This document shows, piece after piece, positions 21,653-33,754 of a stretch of 64,000 nt of DNA. Position 1 is the stretch's first letter. Each line of letters starts with the position of its first letter. The position numbers were made by a program, and so were the translations under genes. The notes beneath the pieces are model-generated. The model was not told the DNA's origin. It worked only from the letters and a program-made list of their open reading frames with translations, and made no database searches. Source of the stretch: Siphonodentalium dalli (Eukaryota > Mollusca > Scaphopoda > Gadilida > Siphonodentaliidae); contig CP136064.1 in assembly GCA_032622095.1 (NCBI GenBank), forward strand, positions 39,172,426 through 39,236,425, in the 5' to 3' direction.

Positions 21653-22132
21653 TTAACCCCTTCTATACAAAATACTCATTAACAAGTTGTTATCCCTCAG
21701 GAGACAAGCCTTGAAATAGTGTGCCTGTCATTTGCAGAATGAGGTTCCCAGAGGGTGAATTTAGTGATGCTACCCCGCATAGCGGGCTAGCATCACAAAA
21801 TTCACCCTCTGGGAACCTCATTCTGCTGTGTTGTAAGCAGAATGAGGTCCCCAGTGGGTGAATTCACCCTCTGGGGACCTCATTCTGCAAATGACAGGCA
21901 CACTATTTCAAGGCTTGTCAGGAGATGGTCATAATATAATTCAACAAAAGACCATGGGTCATTTGTTGAACTTATTAACTGAACATTTCCCTCCATATAT
22001 AGGACTCCCTCTGCACTTGTATTATCAGTCGTTTGCTTAGTTTTCTTGAAAACCCCTCCAGATTAATAATAGACCATTTCAATGTAAACTTTTTACTGAA
22101 TGAGAGAATCTATTTAGTATAGAAAGGGTTAA
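21653..22132. mobile_element. T4-type TTAA element with nested H element
   Basis: TTAA at 21653-21656 and 22129-22132. Ends CCCCTTCTATACAAAATACT / TTTAGTATAGAAAGGG. An H-family MITE (21705-21917) is inserted 50 bp from the left end, so the T4 copy is the older. Confidence 0.88.
21705..21917. mobile_element. H-family foldback MITE, exact 8-bp TSD
   Basis: Ends CAAGCCTTGAAATAGTGTG / CACACTATTTCAAGGCTTG, flanked by TCAGGAGA at 21697-21704 and 21918-21925. It contains one complete and one partial GGGTGAATTTAGTGATGC foldback core. Confidence 0.92.
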
Positions 22133-22180
22133 ATAATTCTCCGAATGAATCCTGAGGTAAATCACCTATGATAGATGACA

Positions 22181-22845
22181 TCATGACTGCATTTCAAAAG
22201 AGAATTGAGAAATGTCAACACATTTGTCAAAAGTCATCTGGATAAACATTTCTTCTGTCTTCTGCTCATCACAGTGGACGAGTAACTTCCAACAAACACT
22301 GTTAGGTGGAAACACATGTTTATCTTCAGTATTACCAACTTCATTGACAGTGGTTGGTATTCCATCAGGTACTCCAGGAGAAGAGAGCTCACCAACATCC
22401 TCGCCCGGAGTAGTAGGACTAGGTTGCATATCAGACACCATATTTATGTCTTCATGCGCAGACTCAGAATTTGAACTACTTCCACTTGGAACATATTCAC
22501 TCGATGAACCTTTTGAATCAGAACATAATTCATCATCATGATCACTTTCTATAATTGTTTTGGATTTCGTAGCAGGATTCCCAGAATTTCTGGTAATTCG
22601 ACCAGTATGCTTTCGGGCGGTTGCCGTTGTTCTAGTTACCCTGACTGGTTGTTCATCATCAGAGGTTATCTCTCGCTTTACCACCGTTTCCTCAACAATA
22701 GGTTTTCCTAGTCGATGGCTTCGCACATGTTTTTGGAACAATGTTATGTCATAGTTATTGTAGGTGCATAAATGGCAACAGAACTTGACTCCTTTATTGA
22801 GCCCCGAATCTGGTTCTACTTTGATGTTCCTGGTTGAGTCAGCTT
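22181..22845 (-). CDS. Zinc-finger gene, terminal exon B (one C2H2 finger, acidic tail)
   Basis: Terminal coding exon read from 22845 down to TGA at 22183-22181. It begins after an acceptor (ATTTATGTTCCAG, AG at 22847-22846) with two bases, AA, that complete a codon started in the linker exon at 44222-44394 (G+AA, Glu). The 220 full codons encode one classical C2H2 finger, C23-x2-C26-x12-H39-x3-H43, then a Ser/Glu/Asp-rich region with stretches such as SDSKGSSSEYVPSGSSSNSE and a hydrophobic C-terminus. NIKVEPDSG and VVKREITS contain the SUMO acceptor consensus, a common feature of transcriptional regulators. The function is presumably nuclear and nucleic-acid binding; the family is not recognised. 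It is the distal of two phase-compatible 3' ends. It could instead be the end of a separate gene. Confidence 0.7.
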
Positions 22846-24009
22846 CTGGAACATAAATGTTGAATTACGATTATTTTTAGATATGAATGGTTGAATTCAT
22901 TACAGAATGCCATATATACACAGTATGACAAAAGTGTGTTAACAGATTTGTTTATATGGCACAAGTGCTAGCATGGAAGAATAGAACGAGAAGCGTAACC
23001 CCGAGTCCTATTCTTCCGTGATGACACAAGTGCCATATTGACAAACCCATTAACAAACGTGTCGCTCTGTGTTTATGACATGCCACCCCCATCTTAGAAT
23101 CTGTGAATAAAACTAGACAGTCACTGACTGTTGAGCTGCTCACCTGACTGAGAAGACTGGGACTGTGAAGACCACAACAGTCAGTACTTGTCAAAATCAC
23201 CTAAAAACAAGTAGTTCTAAACAAGGACATAGCTGGAGGGCTTTCCGATGAATGGCAACAAGCCATATTTCCGACTAAATCCTGAAAAGTTACCCATAAT
23301 TCTGCTGTGGTTCAGAAGTAGATTAATTAGAGCCGGGAACAATCCACACCCAATATGACTCAATTCTGATTTAAGATTCTGGAGAAGATGTTGACGGATG
23401 GACGGACGGAGGATGTCATGGCTGTGAGCTTCTTACTAGCACTGCTTTTTGCCTGATCACATTCATGTCTTGCGAATATTCAAAATGTGGAATGTTCAAT
23501 GCAAAACATGGCTGGTGATGTCATGCTGTGTGGAAACCCCTATTTAGCAGTGGTATTAAATATGAAGGATATCAGAATGTTTCCACTGAGGTGTTCAGAA
23601 TGGAATAACAAAGAATCATGCCAAAATAAGCTATTTTCATAAATTTTATATCAAAATAGGCCGAAAACAGCATCATTGTTATAAACGAATTACATGCAGT
23701 GAATATTGTTGGCGGAATTATTGCTAATGTTTATGCCCAATAAACTGTCCCGAATAAAATAGTAAATATTAACATTTGTGCGCAGTTCAAACAATGTGTT
23801 CTCTGAAATTGCAGTCGACGTGGTTAGAATTTTCGATGATCTTAGTTGGTTGCTACATACTTCCAGTGGAGATAGTGTTTGGAAACTAAATCATTGGTTT
23901 TATTCACTGAAGTAAGTCCATAATAAGTCATTAATAGTATCTGATATAAAACCACAATGTCTGTTTGTAACAAATTAAATTTTTCAGACAGTGCAAATGT
24001 TTTTGGGAT
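22846..24009 (-). other. Intron or intergenic with two repeat fragments
   Basis: 22938-23065 is a foldback (TTTATATGGCACAAGTGC / GACACAAGTGCCATATTGAC arms). 23090-23210 (GACAGTCACTGACTGTTGAG...) resembles 45432-45560. 23238-23335 is the right half only of an M-family MITE. No coding signal. Confidence 0.55.
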
Positions 24010-24106
24010 TGGGTGGGATTCGAACCCCGACCCATGACGGCGAGAGCACCTTGCAACTCAAAGTCCGATGTCAATACCACACGGCCACCGAAGCAACCCC
24101 AAAAAA
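24010..24106 (-). mobile_element. tRNA-like SINE head
   Basis: The minus strand reads GGTGGCCGTGTGGTATTGAC (A-box-like) and, about 45 bp later, GTCGGGGTTCGAATCCC, which fits a B box (GGTTCGANTCC). This is too irregular for a working tRNA and lies in repeat-rich DNA. Confidence 0.6.
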
Positions 24107-24195
24107 GGAAGCTCAAATGGCCACTGTATTCTGACGTCACACTTAGGACACTATATGCAGATTTTAAGATCTATTATATATTTTGGAAGATCTGT

Positions 24196-24310
24196 TTGTT
24201 TGTTTGTTTGTGTGTGTGTGTGTGTGTAATCGATGAACTCGAAAACGGCCGACCCGATTTCGATGAAACTTGGTATGTGGGGGTATTTTCGGGTCAGGAG
24301 TAACATAGGC
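24196..24310 (+). repeat. TG/TTTG microsatellite and common repeat
   Basis: TTTG and GT runs at 24196-24228, then AAAACGGCCGACCCGATTTC ... TTTTCGGGTCAGGAGTAAC, a frequent style of invertebrate interspersed repeat. 24725-25040 continues with repeated GGTCAAATCGGG-like segments. Confidence 0.6.
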
Positions 24311-25822
24311 CTATTGATTTTCAGATCCGAGGTCAACTTTTCACGTGCCGAGGTCAAATCTGTTTTTACGCTGTGTTACGGGACTTTCATTTGAGTTCGG
24401 TGCTTACAAATCGATTCGAAACAGCGCGAATAATAAAATGCCAGTCATAATAATGACACTGTGAGAATCTTTCGTGTTTCCTCTTGCCAACGATATATAA
24501 TGCGTATGTATCCGTTTTAGTTATCTGCCTCAATTATCAAGAAGAAGTGGTACTATCTTCCATCAGGATAAAAACAATGCGTAACGTTAGATCACGTTAA
24601 CGCTTAACCGGCCGATGCATTTGACTGTTTCAGACGTCTTAGCGATATCTCGGGCACCGATGGTAATTTATTTTTACGTTGAAACTTGATAATTAATGAG
24701 CGTGTGTATATGAGGCGCGTTTATATACTTGAGTGGAAATCAAATCGGGTTAAACTGGCGGATTTTTACGGACGAAATTTGATGCATAGGGTATCTCGGT
24801 ATCCGCTGGGCCGATTTCCACCATTTTTGGGGTGTTGGTGTTTGACCCCACCTGACCTTCAAAATGGTCAATTCAATGTCAAATCGGGTAAAACCGGATG
24901 GATTTTGACGGGTACTTTTGTCGGGTACTTTTGTTCGGGCACTGTGTTTTGGACGGGTCAAATCGTGACCCCACTTGACCTTGGCCTTCAAAATAGACAA
25001 TTCAAGGTCAAACCCGGACGAAGTCGGGTCACCTTCTAGTAGTATATATATATATAGGAGATATAGCACATTAGCAAAGTTTGTAACTCTTTCAAGATTT
25101 TCACATGTTAATAATATTTCACCTATAGATCCAATTTAGACCAAATTTGGACCACAGCCTGCAGTTTATGTTGGAAGATGAATTTAGATGATACACCCAT
25201 ACAAATCTTAGATCAACTGTGTTTCCCAAATGTCGTAATTGTATTTTCCCCTTATGATCTCCAAGCAAGGATTCTCTGAGAACACTACAGCCGCAAAATC
25301 CAAAATCAAGGCAGGGACTTTCGCTGGCTCTTTGCCTGTTTTCGATTACAGTTACATCGCTACTGGTGCTAGCATCCAATACATTGGAAAGGGGTGGATG
25401 GCATATAAGTTCAGTTAAATTACAATTATACTTAATTTCCAATAATTTCAATGGTCATTTTTAACAGCTGTCCACTGCTGTCAATTAAATAATTATTAGC
25501 AGATATATTTTACCGTCCAGCAACTGAGTCGGACTTTGCTGCATTGACAATTATGATGCCATCTTAGTTCACCCTAATTTGAATATCCATGCATACTGTA
25601 AGTGTTAAATCACCAGTTTCCGAACAATGTTTAGTTGTTGAATCATGATGTACTTAACTTGAGATTTGTGCATTGATGTTTAAAATTGATCTAAGACTAC
25701 TTCAGCGCACTAGCAGTCGGTCATTATTCATTCCTTATGTATTGGAACAACTTTATCTCAAAGTTTCAAACAGTGTATGATGTTCCACGACTGAGCGATA
25801 ATAGCCTCTCAACTTAGTCAGT
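24311..25822. other. Repetitive and unassigned, no gene supported
   Basis: 24725-25040 has repeated TCAATGTCAAATCGGG-like strings read open on both strands. 25119-25451 (minus) holds a 110-codon open frame with no recognised family, a stop immediately upstream and no usable acceptor. Confidence 0.45.
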
Positions 25823-26222
25823 TTAACCCTTTACCCAACAGAAGGGCCCTGTGCCAATGCATTCTCTTATATATGCGAGTCGACCATAGGTCGCCTCGCA
25901 TATATAAGAGAATGCATTGGCTTAACACATTAAAAATTATAAAATTGTTAAAGAATGTAAGAAAAAATGGTAAAAAGTGTTAAAAAAAGATATTTTTTAG
26001 GCCAATGCATTCTCTTATATATGCGAGGCAACCTATGGTCGACTCGCATATATAAGAGAATGCATTGGCACAGGGCATAACTGTAACCATCACAATGTGG
26101 TCAATGAGCCGGTTCCAATGATATCCATATTTGTATGGTTTTATTGAGACAGACCGAAGATAATTTAGGCTGTTGCAGCTTTATTTGGCCGGTTTTGGCC
26201 GGTTTGTTGGGTAAAGGGTTAA
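25823..26222. mobile_element. T-family element, ACCCAACA ends
   Basis: TTAA at 25823-25826 and 26219-26222. It matches 8706-9139 almost end to end, including both palindromes and the right unit GGCCGGTTTTGGCCGGTTTG, but lacks the 34-bp duplication found there. Confidence 0.92.
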
Positions 26223-27242
26223 TGGTTTTCGTGATATATACATTATATTTTTCCCCTGGAAAATGGTCATAACGTCAACGGCTGAGCACAGAACATCATT
26301 AGCAGTGAAGAGGCTAATGTATTTGAGCAGTCGAACGTATCATAGTGACAAGTATGCCCCACCTCCTAAGACTGACTATGGAATAATTAATTACATGCAC
26401 CTAATAATGCTTCTGCTTTTCCCATGATGTTATGATAGCCATATCTCCTGAGTCAATTTAGTCATAAACCAACAAATGCCAACAACATTGACAGCCATTA
26501 AAAGCCATCATATTCCAATAACCAGAGAGATCTTGGCAAACTAGTTAGCTTAAAATTTCTCATGGTCAAAATCCCATGACGACATAGAAACAACCGTTGA
26601 TTTCTAGGCAGGACTTACCGCTGCCCGCACCTACACGTAATGTGAAGAAATGTCACATTTATTTATTTGAGATTTTTGTAGGTTACAATTCATTCTGCAT
26701 TATTCTGAGAAACTGAACTGTTCATATTCATTTGAAAATTTTCTAGATCAAGGCAGAATGAATTGTAACTGACAAAACACTTCAATAAAAAATGTTAGAT
26801 TTAATTAAGAAAATACACATGCCAGCAGTGGTGAGACATTGCATAGCGAGGGGACTGAGCACTGTTTTGCAGCTTGCCTCTAGGGAGGTACTCATTTACT
26901 TGAATATCCTAAAAATGGTCTAGCACTTTCGATAACAGTTTATCTTCATCAGGACTAGGATGGCGTGGGTAGATGTGGATTTTGCATGTCCTTTTATACT
27001 CTGGGTTGGTTGAGCATAGATTTGATTAGTCAGTGGGTAGATGTCAGGGGGTTATGGACACAGAAGAGGTCAGTGTTGAGTGGGGTGCTTTTTATCATTA
27101 GTTTCTAAAATGCTTATTTGTTTAACTACTTAGGATAATTACATTAGAAGGAAGTGAATGTTGAATATAGAAATTTTGTCATGGCAATGCACAGTATCGT
27201 GAAATGACTATCGATCAAAATTATATATAGAATATCCATATA
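26223..27242. other. Intronic or intergenic, short foldback only
   Basis: GTTACAATTCATTCTGC (about 26694) pairs with GGCAGAATGAATTGTAAC (about 26752). No gene seen. Confidence 0.5.
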
Positions 27243-27457
27243 CAGTAATGCCCTAATTAATCGACTCCTTTAACCACAGCAGAATTATGGGTAACTTTTC
27301 AGGATTTAGTCGGAAATATGGCTTGTTGCCATTCATTGGAAAGCTCTCGGGGAGAGCTTTCCGATGAATGGCAACAAGCCATATTTCCGACTAAATCCTG
27401 AAAAGTTACCCATAATTCTGCTGTGGTTAGGGGAGTCGATTAATTAGAGCATTACTG
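27243..27457. mobile_element. M-family foldback MITE, complete
   Basis: Full palindrome with ends CAGTAATGCCCTAATTAATC / GATTAATTAGAGCATTACTG and TA at 27241-27242 and 27458-27459. The best preserved short M copy. Confidence 0.92.
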
Positions 27458-27881
27458 TACAAGGTTTATTTTCGTGACTATTATTCAGCAAATGGGGGCA
27501 GAGATTTTATATACTGAGAAAAACTGAGTACAAGAATAACATTAATAATTAAGTCATAATAATTGTCAAGTTAATCAAGTGTAGTGTATATACAAATCTT
27601 CAGTCAATATTATACCATATTTGAACTTTTAAATGACATATATGTAGTTATCATGCATATACTGAGAACTTGAAACATCGCAGCCACTGTGTTCTCGGTT
27701 TGGCGGCAATACAAAGGCATTAGCCGTGCCTAGGTTTTAATTAACTACTACCTGGGTCTGTTTGGTGATTAAATTTCATCGAGTTGCGTATATTAGAGGT
27801 GTGTGTGTGCAGACCATAGTAATAACAACCATAGTAATAACATGTCTACATAATCTAATGATGAGACTGTTCAGAAACTAA
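27458..27881. other. Intronic or intergenic, no gene seen
   Basis: AT-rich, nothing recognised apart from a small CATAGTAATAACA direct repeat near 27816-27842. Confidence 0.5.
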
Positions 27882-28115
27882 TTAACCCTTTGAGTGCCAG
27901 GGGCCGATCTCATCGGCCCTAAACCTACAAAATAAGTCTGTTAAAGAATATAAGAATAAATTATTAAAATTGTAAAAAAAAAAAAAAATTGTTAGTCCAA
28001 TGCATTCTCTTATATATGCGAGGCGACCTAAGGTCGACTCGCATATATAAGAGAATGCATTGGCACAGGGTATATGGGTTGATACAAAAATAGGACCTGG
28101 CACTCAAAGGGTTAA
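27882..28115. mobile_element. T-family element, GAGTGCCA ends
   Basis: TTAA at 27882-27885 and 28112-28115. Ends CCCTTTGAGTGCCAGGGGCC / GGACCTGGCACTCAAAGGG. One inner palindrome (about 27994-28064) after an A-run. The left hairpin CCGATCTCATCGG matches that of 17893. Confidence 0.92.
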
Positions 28116-28156
28116 TAACATTTTATATACAAAGACTGGACTTTAGACAATTGACA

Positions 28157-28232
28157 ATGACATGACATATGATGAGATAGAAGCTGACATATGATGAGAT
28201 AGAAGCTGACATATGATGAGATAGAAGCTGAC
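28157..28232 (+). repeat. 22-bp tandem repeat, about 3.5 copies
   Basis: Unit TGACATATGATGAGATAGAA GC. Confidence 0.9.
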
Positions 28233-28889
28233 ATACTTACGCAAAACAGACAATCGATATTTAACTAATTCATTCATGCCAAGATTATGGACTAAACTAT
28301 TTGACGCTCGAAAGAAAAATAAAATCATACAAACAGTTTTGACAAATAGCAATGAGTGTAAACAAAATTTTATTTGAACAAGATAAAACAGAACATCACA
28401 TCGACAATTTATACATGGACAAACAAACAGTCCAAACAGACTTGCCCCGATTGGCCTAATGTCGTTCAGGACATTTGATCGATCTGGGAGACTTACAAAA
28501 AAGCCACAATAGGCTTGTTGTCTCATCTCATTCCAATCACACATAATCATCCATTAGCATTTTGTTAAAATAGTAATCTTTTTTTGTATTGGGAATAAAT
28601 ATTGTTTACACCAAACAATTTCAAAGGAGGATGGGATAACATTTAACAAGCCATAGACAGGATTTTAAATATAGCTGTTTTCTCATAGATGTTGGGAAGA
28701 TAGTTGGGCAAATGCAGAGAGGAGAAAGAGAGAGGTGGGGTATAAGGGAGAAGTTAATGATGTAGGTAGAAACGATATGTGATATGTGGTGTACAGGTAT
28801 ATATACAATCATTCCTCAGTCAGAATTGATATTTATAATCATGGTGTAGTGTCCAACATATAAACATAATTGGAATAGGAAGCCAAATA
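28233..28889. other. Intronic or intergenic, no gene seen
   Basis: Open frames on the minus strand at 28143-28550 and 28621-28812 are compositionally random and have no motif. Confidence 0.45.
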
Positions 28890-29058
28890 CAGTAATGCCC
28901 TAAGTAATCGACCTCTTAACCACAGCAGAATTATGGGTAACTTTTCAGGATTTAGAAATATGGCTTGTTGCAATTCATCGGAAAGCTCTCGACTAAATCC
29001 TGAAAAGTTACCCATAATTATGCTGTGGTTAAGAGGTCGATTACTTAGGGCATTACTG
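28890..29058. mobile_element. M-family foldback MITE
   Basis: Ends CAGTAATGCCCTAAGTAATC / GATTACTTAGGGCATTACTG with TA on both sides; the centre is partly deleted. Confidence 0.9.
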
Positions 29059-29168
29059 TACATCTCAGCACCCAGTAGACATGATGCATGAAAGTAGTTA
29101 TAAAGATGATTGTTCTCTACTATTAGTGAGTAAATGAAATGAATACAATCAGTACTGAGTCCAGTATA

Positions 29169-29273
29169 CAGTAATGCCCTAATTAATCCAACAAGCCATA
29201 TTTCCGACTAGATCTTGAAAAGTTACCCATAATTCTGCTGTGGTTAGGGAGTCGATTAATTAGGGCATTACTG
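29169..29273. mobile_element. M-family MITE, internally deleted
   Basis: 105 bp with CAGTAATGCCCTAATTAATC joined almost directly to the right arm (CAACAAGCCATATTTCCG...), TA on both sides. The left arm is lost but both termini remain, 110 bp from the previous copy. Confidence 0.88.
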
Positions 29274-29619
29274 TATGCCCAAACAAAAGACAAAAAATTT
29301 AAGACTGATATCATCATTTCTAATGCAAATATCAATCAAAGTTAGGGTAGGGAAGGAAATTTCAGAGAGTGTATTGCTGTTTTCAATTCTGGGTGTAAGT
29401 CATTCTATAATCAGGTTGCCATCAATTCTGTATGAAGAGTGATCAGATCACATTAGGAGCTACGTCAACGACATACCCAATAATCCAAACAATCTCACAA
29501 TTCCGAGTCGAGGACGATCTGAGCCTCTGCACCACGGGTTTAACCCTAAACAACTGGAAATTAATATTCTATTAAGAATGCTCAGAGGCACAACATGGGG
29601 ATGCCAAACAGAGAAGACA
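29274..29619. other. Intronic or intergenic, no gene seen
   Basis: No repeat family or coding signal recognised. Confidence 0.45.
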
Positions 29620-29705
29620 CTATAAACGGAGAAGACACTATAAACCAAGAAGACTATAAACGGAGAAGACACTATAAACCAAGAAGACACTATAAACCAA
29701 GAACA
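29620..29705 (+). repeat. About 18-bp tandem repeat
   Basis: Repeats of AGAAGACACTATAAAC with alternating GG/CA spacers (GGAG or CAAG). Confidence 0.85.
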
Positions 29706-31624
29706 AACTTAGTTAATTAATTACTACTGTAAGCGGATACGCTGTATGTTAAAACAAGATCGGCGTTAGGTAGCGATTGTAATTGGTTAAGTATATGTCG
29801 GTTTAATGCAGAAAAGTAAACATTTTAATGAAAATATTGATGTATAACACCTTATTTAATTCATATACAATGTATGTCATTTTAAAACATGTTCTCGGTT
29901 GTTCTCAGTAAATAGTATTACCCAATGGGGGTCGAGCTTTAGTGAGGTTCTCCATTTGCTGAATCATACGAGCGACAATAAGACTTGTATCTCGTCAAAC
30001 TACATGGGTATTTTTTTCAACCATCACCAAAAAGTTTTTAAGTCGTTAACATCTATCAAATGTGTTTAAATGGTATAAAAAATTAATGGGGAATGCTTTT
30101 AGGAAACTTTTAAATCAATTGCAACTTTCAAAGTGATATGAAACACTCTGGTTGGGTGATCAAATAGAAATGGAGAATAATGTTGCTCAAGGTAGCCATT
30201 TTTACAAATATTAATCAAAATTTACAGCACACATCGTCATTCTTATATATTAATTAAATGCAATGACTCTTGATTGCAAATCATTTGCGTTAGTTTATTG
30301 CTGATTGTTGCGTCCTGAATCGAGATGTAAATATTTACAATTCAGCGTAGTTCAGACGATGATTTCAATGGAGTGGTATGGTCGAATTCTTGGAGTTTTT
30401 CGACAATGTTAGTATAATGTTACATTCCCACAGTTGGCATAGCGCCTAGGTATACCAATCAGTAGAAGTCAAAACTAATAAAGCAAACAAATATAATTAT
30501 TGTGGTATCTTATAGATTAGGATTCCAGGATGAGGAGAGGGACCATCATTTTATAGAATAACTCACTGTTATAGCTACAACTCCATTGAGTTCAAGGCAC
30601 CCTCCAATACCTCCATCAATTGAACAAAATATGTGGCCATTTGCTTTATGGGACTATTTTTTGGTATGGGAAGCCAAGTTGGAAATGAAGTGAGCTGGAT
30701 CATATGGATGTATGATGCTGTCAAATTTGCCCCTATTTGACCAATATATCATTCAAAACTGATCCTTTATAACATATTTAAGAAAATAATTACACTGTAA
30801 GATATATTTCCAACACTCCTTAAGATATCAGATGCATCATATATTGTGATACTGGTGCATTTTGACACAAATGGCCTGGCATACATTCATACTTCAGAGA
30901 TTGTCTAACAAAAATTACCTGAGACAGTGAAAAAGCAACACTAAGAAGCATATATCATAATTTGACATAATTATAGTATAATTACCCCTAATATCTTAAA
31001 AAAAAATATTTTGAACTCATTTAGGCATCCATTAAACCGAAACCAAAACGAGATTTCGACCTGTTTTTGTTTTTCAGAGAAAGTTTATCATACTATACAA
31101 CAGCCCTAAAAATGAATGTTGATGACCGATTGTGCAGTTATCTATACCTGCATGAATAACATATGTTGTAGATTATTTTCGCTGTGTATGATGCGTGTCA
31201 CCTTGTTTTGATTGCTTTTAATAAGAATAGATCTCATCTACAAAGAGGAAAACGCTGTGACATTAAAAATAGATTTGGGAAAACCGGGAATCCCTATCCT
31301 CTAACAAAATAATACTTCATAGATATACACATTATTTCATAAATTCTGTTTATATATGTATACCGTGTACTAGATTATCAATCTAATGCATATTCAGGTA
31401 GACACAGATGGATAATAAAATGTTCCAACTCCGATGTTGATTTTTAATGACTATCCGCTGCATATCATGTGATGAAACAACTAGATTTGAAAAGCTGACT
31501 ACGATAGTGAACTGAGCCTTGCGACAATGAGTCAATGAGACAATGACCCCATCACTTTCTGGTGGGTGCCTTCAGCTAAAGTGAGATGGAAGGTGGATAT
31601 TACAAAGAATGTGAAAGATAATAT
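29706..31624. other. Long stretch without recognised features
   Basis: About 1.9 kb of AT-rich sequence with no family repeat, tRNA or coding signal. GGTATGGGAAGCCAAGTTGG at about 30663 matches the terminus of the 56187 foldback and may be a solo end. Confidence 0.5.
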
Positions 31625-31772
31625 ACAGTTATCGCCCGCGATTGAGTGAGACACGGGGATTTGTCGCCCGCTCGAGACCTGGAATGTCACCCGAGGGCCT
31701 AGCCGAGGGTGACATTCCAGGTCGAGAGCGGCGACAAATCCCCGTGTCTCACGAAAACAAGGGTGATAACTG
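31625..31772. repeat. GC-rich palindrome
   Basis: Arms CAGTTATCGCCCGCGATTG... and ...CAAGGGTGATAACTG fold around GAGGGCCTAGCCGAGGG. They contain paired GACACGGGGATTTGTCGCC / GGCGACAAATCCCCGTGTC and CGAGACCTGGAATGTCACC. Same design as 464-600. A related trailing segment may extend to about 32740. Confidence 0.8.
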
Positions 31773-33485
31773 TTTTGTTATCTGACAAAGGTGTACACAC
31801 GAACCTCCTTAATAGCAGGCCTAAGTGCGTGCGTGCGTATATTCTTTAATCCAGTTCGAAGAGTTAATTTTATGTTTTTCAGAAAATAAAACATTCACAT
31901 TCTGGATCAATTAACACACCCATCATTTGCGCAGCTATTCTCCGGTCAGTTTGCTGGTCGCATGGTGGGAATCGGTTCACGAAAAGAGGAGTAAAGCAAT
32001 TTCGAAGTTGAGTAGCATGCAGCGAAATGTTCGGTTTCGTTCAAATGAGCGTAAAGACGCAGGCACACGTGTTAATTTCCAGAACGCTAAACTGTGAAAC
32101 TAACACGTTGTAGTTGTGCAAAAAGAAATTGACATATGTTACAGATTGTTACGCAACATAAGTGTATTTTTCTGAAGTCTGATGAATGTATTGCCGAAAA
32201 GAAATAGTCAATTGATAAACAGTAAAGAGTGGCTATTTGATCTAGTACATAAACTTTAATTTGTAACGTATGTACATCGTATGTGCGATTGTCTGCAGCA
32301 CATACCAACTGCATAATAAGGATTATCTATTTGTCCCACGGTTTTTATTAGTGATATAAAAATGTCCAATAGGAACATTACACCTTATAACGGATTTGTG
32401 TCCGTGATAACACCATTTATATATAGCGTGCTTTAATTGAAAATAAAAAAACACACAATTATGCAAATTAGCAAACACCACAGTTCGCGGTTGTTATGAA
32501 ACAGTGGGGTTTATAAAAACAGTGTTTTCAAAAATTATTAGAGAGCTGTGAGAGTGTCTCTGCACGTTGAGTTCTTCGTAGTTCTATGTTTACTGGTAAC
32601 AGCTGAGCGGTCAATAACTGAGACAATGTTACCCTCGAGGGTAATATGGTGATTTACGGCCCGCCATGTGACGCACTCTCAGCCAATCAGAAGAGAGGAA
32701 AATGGGATGAAATGGGATGAAGGATAACAAATGCATTTATTCAACAATATATATATGACAAACATACTAGTAATTAATACAATAAATGGTCCTACATGAT
32801 AACAATGAGAGTACAGTAACATGAGACAATTTAAATTATGAATTAAGTCATGAACCTAATCATCAGCTTCATTATTTCAATGTTCTAATGAGGTATGCCA
32901 TGTCCACTAGCTCATTTCACTCTATCGAAAAATATTTGCCAAACAAGGTTATTTGTCAGTATAGGTTTTGTAAACTTCATGAGGACACACAAGAATATTA
33001 TAACTTTTTGTGTACATGTATAATCTGGTGAGGAAATTACTTCAACAGTGAAATAGCCCTTCATTTTTTTCTAGTTCTTAAAATACTTCACCATAAAGTC
33101 CAGAATTTGGCTCATTCTTAGAAATTTAGGCTCCGAAATCAGATAAATTCCTGTTTTTGAAGGCACACAACTCAAAAAATAGTTTTCTGTTCTGGAATCA
33201 GGAAAGTAAAGTCAACAAATGAAATTGGAAGGACTTGTGAATATATAATATGAATTTGTTATACACATCCCTGAAAATCCATAAATTGATGATTTGACCA
33301 AATTTTCCTAAATTTATATCACAAAATTTACCAATTTTCCTTTTTTCGATATTTGTTGATGTATGTTGTTTATGGAGGGTTTACATACTTATTCCCTGGG
33401 TTTGGCTTTTTTTCTCATAAATTCGCTGGACTATTGTGTGAACATACATGCTAAACTTCACCAAGATCCTATAACCCATGGCTGA
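31773..33485. other. Intronic or intergenic, no gene seen
   Basis: TTACCCTCGAGGGTAA palindrome at about 32629-32644. 33430-33480 begins a diverged unit of the 37.1-kb tandem family (ACATACATGCTAAACTTCAC). Confidence 0.5.
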
Positions 33486-33493
33486 GATACTCA

Positions 33494-33746
33494 CAAGCCT
33501 TGAAATAGGGTGTCTGTCATTTGCAGATTGAGGTCCCCGGAGGGTGAATTTAGTGATGCTACCCGCATAGTGGGCTAGCATCACCAAATTCACCCTCTGG
33601 GGACCTCATTCTGCTTACACCTCAGCAGAATGAGGTTCCCAGAGGGTGAATTTGGTGATGCTAGCCCGCTATGCGGGGTAGCATCACTAAATTCACCCTC
33701 TGGGGACCTCATTCTGCAAATGACAGACACCCTATTTCAAGGCTTG
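33494..33746. mobile_element. H-family foldback, double core, exact 8-bp TSD
   Basis: Ends CAAGCCTTGAAATAGGGTG / CACCCTATTTCAAGGCTTG, TSD GATACTCA at 33486-33493 and 33747-33754. Two complete GGGTGAATTTAGTGATGC palindromes are joined by a short TTACACCTCAGCAG spacer. Confidence 0.93.
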
Positions 33747-33754
33747 GATACTCA

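Noticed and set aside
24010-24106. Functional tRNA gene
   Set aside because: Box B is good, but acceptor and anticodon stems cannot be paired convincingly; SINE head preferred.
24686-25069. Overlapping 117- and 109-codon open frames on opposite strands
   Set aside because: Repeated GGTCAAATCGGG-like DNA leaves both strands open; no family likeness.
25119-25451. 110-codon minus-strand frame as a third alternative terminal exon
   Set aside because: A stop lies just upstream in the same frame, no acceptor gives the required two-base phase, and no finger or known motif is present.
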